From an uncultured archaeon (GTDB lineage: Archaea > Thermoproteota > Nitrososphaeria > Nitrososphaerales > CALBXV01), in assembly GCA_937890045.1 (NCBI GenBank), contig CALBXV010000670.1, positions 1-6,838 on the forward strand: a stretch of 6,838 bases of DNA, written 5' to 3'. Positions 4,201 to 6,838 of this stretch are shown here, piece by piece; position 1 is the first letter of the stretch; the number at the start of each line of letters is the position of its first letter. A program made the translations under genes and the position numbers. The notes below the pieces were generated by a model. That model made no database searches. It worked only from the letters and a program-made list of their open reading frames with translations, and was not told the origin of the DNA.

Positions 4201-6838
4201 CCATGCGGTTCTTGTTGTAGTATTCTTTTTGTTAAGGTATGCCTTCCTAGCCTTGTCCTCATTATATGCTGGAGTATTCTTTATTTCAACATTTAACTCA
4301 ATGTCAATAGCATGTAACATGCTATATGCTTCTTCTACAGGAATAGACTTAAAACCTCTTTTAACTAAATCTGTTCTCAGTATGTTTTTGGCAACCCTCC
4401 ATGCTGAACTAATATAAGCGGAAATCCTAGGGAAATACTTATTAACAGGAGTAAGCATTCCCATTATGGTATTATCTAACTTACCGTCAACCTGTTGTGC
4501 TCGAACAAACCCTGACAGCGAACCCGTTAATTGGTCAAGATCCATTTCCTCCAGAGGAACCATGTCTGTTCCCTCTGTTTCAGCCTTTTTAACCATATAG
4601 TCATGTAATTGTTGTAGGGATGAAATATAACTAACTGCAGTACCAGGCATGATTGCCTTTGAGCTAACTTCTATTAATATCTGATCGTTAATTTTCGCTA
4701 TTGTATCTTCTGACCAATAGGGAAAGTCTTTTTTTGTTAACTTCTTAGTGTTTTTACCCTGAGCTAGTTTATTTACAGTACTTATATGTTCTACTAGAGG
4801 AATGTCCATATAATTAGTAAAGGTGTTAAGTATTTTTATCTCTTCTAACATAGTTATACTTTCTAACTTCACTCCCGTATTACCTTTATCGCTTCTTGCT
4901 GTCTTTTCGCTCATAATATAAAGCCAGTCGTTCCAGTTATCAATTAAACCCTTACTTTCTAATAATACAAGAGTATCTATTAACGCAAGCTGTTTGTTGT
5001 TTTTGCCCTGCAAGTTGTCTTTTCTAGCACGTATCACAGCCTCTATCAACTTAGGACCTTTTGTTTCATCTTTAAGGTCTTTATATGTAAACGTTGCCTT
5101 CCCCGTTCCAAGCTTCATATGAAGCCCGCCATCAGTCTCGTTTCTGACCAGACGATTACCCTTTGCACCGTATTTTGGGTCAAACTCTTTTATTATTTTG
5201 TTTACATCTTTTTGTAATACCTTGTCTTTACTAAGACCCAGTTCTTTTAATCTAGGATATACGTTCCAATGATTATACATACCAAGCAGCTTTGCAGCAT
5301 ATACCTTCAACCTAGCAAGTTTAGGGCTGTCATTTAATTGCACTTCAAGCCCGTTCTCTCCCATGGCAGGTTCTTTCCCTGCCTCATTAGGACTCCATTT
5401 AGAATATCTGACTCCAGCTTTTACCTTTTCATCATTTTCAGACATACTTGCCAGGTCTTCATCACTCAGACTTCCTATTTCTTCTAAAGTGTCTGGGTGT
5501 TCTGTAGTACCCTGTCTATTAATGTGTACTTCACTGCCATCTGGTAGTACAACAACCTCCTTACCTGGCTCAACTTTTGTTCCGCTTTTCTGTTTCTTAA
5601 GTCCAAGATCTTTTACCGTTTGGTTTGCTTCGTTTTCAACCTGCTTTGCCTCTTGACTGTTATACTCATCTACTACTTCTAAAATATCAGAACGTGTCTT
5701 TTTTATACTATTTAGCTGGTGGTCTGACATACTCATGCCAGTTTTATTGAGATTATTTATCGTGGTGTTTATTTGTTGAAGCCGACCCATTAATTTAGCC
5801 TTAATGCCATCCCTTTTCATTTTATCCTTTTTTATATCCAACTTCAAGCCTTCTTTACCATCGGCTACTAAGGTGTCACGGTCCTTATTTAATATATCAA
5901 CAGTTTCCCGTGAGTCTTTAATTTTCTTAGGGTCAGTAGTTACTTTAACCTCACTCAAAGCATTTGCCCCTTCAGAACTTGTTCTACTGGCCTCTTCCAT
6001 ATTCCTATTTGAATCCTCTTGATTTTTAACAAGACCTAGAAGTGCCACGTCCCTGTTTAATTGAACTCTCTTTGCTGCACCTGGAAGGTTAATAGCTCCA
6101 CTTGCGCCACCAAGAAGAAGCGTCATCACTGCGGTGGGGCCTATAACATCAACCATTTCTGCCATCATACGTGCTTCTGGCCTTACACCTGCATACTTTT
6201 CTACTGCTGCCTGGCCACCTGCCTGTCCAACTTCTGTAGCGATTTCCATTCCTGCTGTCTTACCCATCTTTAACAGGAAGTTCTTTACAAACTCCCTAGA
6301 TGTTTTCTCGGTTATCCAATCTGATCTAATCCTGAATATTTTAGACAGGTATCTTGCTCCAAGGGTCTCACCAATACCTTCAATCGCTCCTGTCGCCAGA
6401 GGTGCCCACCATAACTTTCTCCTTAAAGCATTTGCCCCTTCAGAATCTCCCAGTTCTTCCAGCATATCAATCCGCTCAATCATTGTGTCTTTAGTGGTCT
6501 GTGCTTGTGATAGCCCAAAGAAGGTACCGACTGATGTTCCTGTTATCCAGTTGACAGCTTTACTTGCCCTGTTAAAATCCCTAGAAGCTAGCTTATATGC
6601 AGCGTTAACCTTACGGAGGTTTTGGGCTTGATTTGCCCTGTTAAGCCAAGACGCTTTACTAAGCTTTCCCCCTGCCGATATAGCCTTTGCTGCATTTCTA
6701 GCCGTTACTGCCGCAATAAGTATTTTATGTTTCATTGCTAACTTCAGTGCTATTCTTGCACCACTCATACTTAAACCAACAGGTATCATGGATGTAGGTA
6801 TCATTGTTCCTGCTTCATATAACCATCTGGCAAAACCT
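1..6838 (-). CDS. Giant phage/mobile-element polyvalent protein with embedded tyrosine recombinase; partial at both ends
   Basis: The minus strand is open from base 6837 to base 1: 2279 codons without a stop, with neither the start nor the stop codon in the window. I translated the whole frame, and it carries coherent protein motifs throughout. Modules in order are a small-residue-rich helical region (1-258), a charged linker (259-497), an unrecognised helical region (498-704), a tyrosine recombinase (705-1110), a Lys/Glu-rich helical region (1111-1370), a zincin-like module with EEIAH (1371-1545), helical linkers (1546-1850) and a C-terminal module of the phage large-polyvalent or internal-virion type (1851-2279). 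The segment has a single cysteine (residue 2263). Arginine is mostly AGA/AGG and isoleucine often ATA. Giant multi-domain proteins of this kind are known from tailed phages and conjugative elements, where they are thought to enter the recipient cell with the DNA. That role is inferred here. The coding call is very secure; the family call is moderate. Confidence 0.96.
1288..1737 (-). other. Coiled-coil helical hairpin region (residues 1701-1850)
   Basis: Long charged helices rich in Lys, Glu, Leu, Ile and Ala run through this part. Residues about 1768-1812 and 1820-1850 look like the two arms of an antiparallel coiled coil, joined by a basic loop KKVKKKTSPQKKK (1810-1822). Such helical rods are frequent in large virion-associated proteins. 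The function is unknown beyond a likely structural or spacing role. Confidence 0.5.
1738..2202 (-). other. Helical linker after the zincin-like module (residues 1546-1700)
   Basis: The first half (1546-1640) is polar, with Asn, Asp, Ser and Lys and few hydrophobic clusters, and is probably flexible. From about 1636 it becomes helical (HETLENFAEEMNGQARRNS, 1638-1656), and 1671-1700 is rich in aromatics and hydrophobics (GIRFRWIHQVLEFFSTLQ, 1672-1689), consistent with a packed helical bundle. I recognise no family and see no catalytic residues. Confidence 0.4.
2203..2727 (-). other. Zincin-like metallopeptidase module with EEIAH in place of HExxH (residues 1371-1545)
   Basis: Zincin proteases bind zinc through a helix bearing HExxH plus a downstream ligand, and such modules recur in phage and conjugative-element polyvalent proteins. 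Here a helical, basic segment (1377-1395) is followed by strands ending in RGQGFITLGHGAN (1453-1465). The helix ETFLEEIAHAFIQQ (1467-1480) then sits where polyvalent zincins carry a 'T..HE..H' helix. A later acidic helix, EISEEITAKALARAW (1496-1510), could offer the third ligand. The strand-strand-helix order and the E..H pair (E1472, H1475) match, but the first zinc histidine is Glu 1471. The module may be an inactive remnant, may use another ligand such as H1462, or may be a related non-zincin fold. The domain call is tentative. Confidence 0.5.
2728..3507 (-). other. Lys/Glu-rich helical and coiled-coil-prone region (residues 1111-1370)
   Basis: The region starts with a helix continuing from the recombinase C-terminus (about 1111-1145), where tyrosine recombinases normally place a helix that docks on a neighbouring subunit. 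A short beta-rich stretch follows at about 1151-1190 (GYSIGRDLILVKKDGVYQLY at 1158-1177), with the look of a small beta domain. Residues 1200-1290 are strongly charged helices, probably a coiled-coil hairpin, with basic loops at 1214-1222 and 1265-1274. Residues 1340-1370 are polar and likely flexible. No catalytic motif is recognised. It acts at least as a spacer between the recombinase and the zincin-like module. Confidence 0.5.
3508..4347 (-). other. Tyrosine recombinase (phage integrase) catalytic domain (residues 831-1110)
   Basis: This domain family cuts and rejoins DNA at specific sites through a 3'-phosphotyrosyl intermediate. It opens with SIPVEEAYSMLHAI (831-844), the usual 'lt.eE...ll.a' helix. 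Box I is VTGIRPYALRQLEW (901-914) with catalytic Arg R905, followed by a beta-hairpin with K930 and K932. Box II is NVFRH (1067-1071) with R1070. LGHGG gives H1094, and ATYRD gives nucleophile Y1103. Spacings fit XerD (R148, K172, R247, H270, Y279): ArgI to Lys is 25 or 27 against 24, ArgII to HisIII is 24 against 23, and HisIII to Tyr is 9 against 9. Two oddities are Asn 1067 in place of the box II histidine, and 165 residues between the arginines against about 100 in XerD and 119 in Cre. Because all other catalytic residues are kept, activity is plausible. Being inside a giant protein is very unusual for this enzyme. Confidence 0.88.
4348..4725 (-). other. Tyrosine recombinase core-binding-like (SAM-like) domain (residues 705-830)
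   Basis: Phage integrases and XerC/D carry a four-helix core-binding domain before the catalytic domain, which forms half of the clamp around the core DNA site. Residues 731-751 (beginning PGTAVSYISSLQQLHDYM) match the usual first-helix pattern T..Y...L..F..Y. Residues 763-805 follow the usual layout of a Leu-rich helix, a loop, then an 'sTi...l..v..ff' helix, with DNTIMGMLTPVNKYF at 788-802. The segment sits immediately before the catalytic domain, as expected. Sequence conservation of this domain is always weak, so the call depends mainly on position next to the well-supported catalytic motifs. Confidence 0.65.
4726..5346 (-). other. Unrecognised helical region upstream of the recombinase (residues 498-704)
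   Basis: This part is predicted by eye to be mostly helical and moderately charged, with aromatic-rich patches such as LGMYNHWNVYPRLKELGLS (518-536) and LIDNWNDWLYIMSEK (631-645). It runs directly into the recombinase core-binding region without a low-complexity break. It might therefore be an N-terminal arm of the recombinase module, for example an arm-site DNA-binding or oligomerisation segment, but I see no helix-turn-helix or zinc ligands to support that. I do not recognise a family. Confidence 0.4.
5347..6063 (-). other. Charged, coiled-coil-prone and low-complexity linker (residues 259-497)
   Basis: The region is dominated by Lys, Asp, Glu, Asn and Gln. Residues about 330-410 have heptad-like spacing of Leu and Ile suggesting coiled coil. 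Residues about 440-475 are acidic and Ser-rich (SLSDEDLASMSENDE at 456-470) and probably disordered. It ends with VRYSK (476-480), resembling the short 'RYS[KR]' linkers seen between modules of phage polyvalent proteins. It separates the putative membrane region from the recombinase portion. No catalytic motif is visible. A second copy of the peptide SEGANAL lies at 288-294 (see the repeat entries). Confidence 0.55.
5957..5977. repeat. 21-bp direct repeat, copy 2 (codes SEGANAL, residues 288-294)
   Basis: This is the second copy of the repeat at 6425-6445. It sits in the charged linker after the putative membrane region, with TS before and SEV after. It could be a remnant of local duplication or gene conversion, or mark a repeated peptide signal. 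The sequence alone does not decide. Confidence 0.9.
6064..6837 (-). other. Small-residue-rich helical region, possibly membrane-active (residues 1-258)
   Basis: This part is rich in Ala, Gly, Ser, Met and Ile with scattered Lys/Arg, and looks like a chain of amphipathic helices. Candidate membrane-associating stretches are around residues 97-110 (WITGTSVGTFFGL) and 236-249 (AVMTLLLGGASGAI). Between them are Gly/Glu-rich helices such as EGIGETLGARYL (153-164) and EIATEVGQAGGQAA (198-211). A weak internal repeat, LNRANQA and FNRASKA, lies at about 65-71 and 88-94. Similar Gly/Ala-rich segments with conserved acidic residues occur in large internal or ejected virion proteins of phages, where such helices are thought to insert in the host envelope. 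I recognise no enzyme here. The region is cut off at the window edge, so more of it lies upstream in the gene. Confidence 0.5.
6425..6445. repeat. 21-bp direct repeat, copy 1 (codes SEGANAL, residues 132-138)
   Basis: Bases 6425-6445 are identical to bases 5957-5977. The two copies are 468 bases apart, an exact multiple of three, and both are read in frame as the peptide SEGANAL. The flanking sequences differ on both sides (GD before and RRK after this copy). Identity at the wobble positions makes chance or protein-level convergence alone unlikely. Confidence 0.9.

Noticed and set aside
3607..4417. Plus-strand open frames opposite the recombinase
   Set aside because: The minus strand carries all the catalytic motifs of a tyrosine recombinase here; the plus-strand products have none.
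4552..4566. GGAGGAAATG on the minus strand as an internal start (Met 765)
   Set aside because: The gap of two bases between GGAGG and ATG is too short for normal initiation, and the start would cut the core-binding domain in half.
3508..4725. A free-standing integrase gene inserted in the region
   Set aside because: There is no stop codon before it, no stop after it, and no clear ribosome binding site and start right at the domain edge. The frame runs straight through.
5556..5563. Strong Shine-Dalgarno-like TAAGGAGG on the minus strand
   Set aside because: No in-frame start lies at proper spacing. The nearest ATG is about 15 bases downstream in another frame that soon stops.
6061..6631. Overlapping plus-strand open frames, one Cys/His-rich and one of 165 codons
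   Set aside because: They overlap each other and lie antisense to the continuous minus-strand frame. The Cys/His richness comes from reading Gly/Ala-coding sequence (GCA, GGT) in reverse and shows no metal-binding spacing.
1..6838. Intein or other self-splicing insertion carrying the recombinase
   Set aside because: Inteins need a Cys/Ser/Thr start and a C-terminal HN with a following nucleophile in a Hint fold. The region has no cysteine and I see no Hint blocks or LAGLIDADG motif.

Overview
The window lies entirely inside one giant protein-coding gene on the minus strand. Reading the reverse complement from base 6837 down to base 1 gives 2279 consecutive sense codons with no stop. The gene's start is beyond base 6838 and its stop is beyond base 1, so the full protein must exceed 2279 residues. 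No second gene, RNA gene, promoter, terminator, CRISPR array or insertion sequence is supported. Residue numbers below count from the first complete codon in the window (bases 6837-6835); residue n occupies bases 6838-3n to 6840-3n. The frame uses no TAA, TAG or TGA, so the standard bacterial code suffices. Composition is AT-rich, with heavy use of AGA/AGG for arginine and ATA for isoleucine and many lysines. This fits a low-GC host or its virus. I cannot name the organism.

The protein looks like a 'polyvalent' giant protein of a bacteriophage or other mobile element, in which unrelated enzymatic and structural modules are strung on one chain. From N- to C-terminus (high to low coordinates) the order is: (1) a Gly/Ala/Ser-rich helical region with possible membrane-active segments, about 1-258; (2) a charged, coiled-coil-prone and partly disordered linker ending in a VRYSK motif, about 259-497; (3) an unrecognised helical region, about 498-704; (4) a tyrosine recombinase with a core-binding-like domain, about 705-830, and a catalytic domain, about 831-1110; (5) a Lys/Glu-rich helical, coiled-coil-prone region, about 1111-1370; (6) a zincin-like module whose HExxH signature reads EEIAH, about 1371-1545; (7) helical and coiled-coil linkers, about 1546-1850; (8) a C-terminal module, about 1851-2279, resembling the large polyvalent or internal-virion proteins of tailed phages.

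The most striking point is the complete-looking tyrosine recombinase embedded in frame in the middle of this chain. Motif spacings match XerD closely: ArgI R905, beta-hairpin lysine K930 or K932, ArgII R1070, HisIII H1094 and tyrosine Y1103. The first histidine of box II is Asn, and there is an extra segment before box II. A DNA-rearranging enzyme joined to a protease-like module and phage virion-type modules suggests a protein that may be packaged and delivered with DNA, or cut into parts. That functional picture is inference. The domain reading rests on motif recognition by eye, without database searches.
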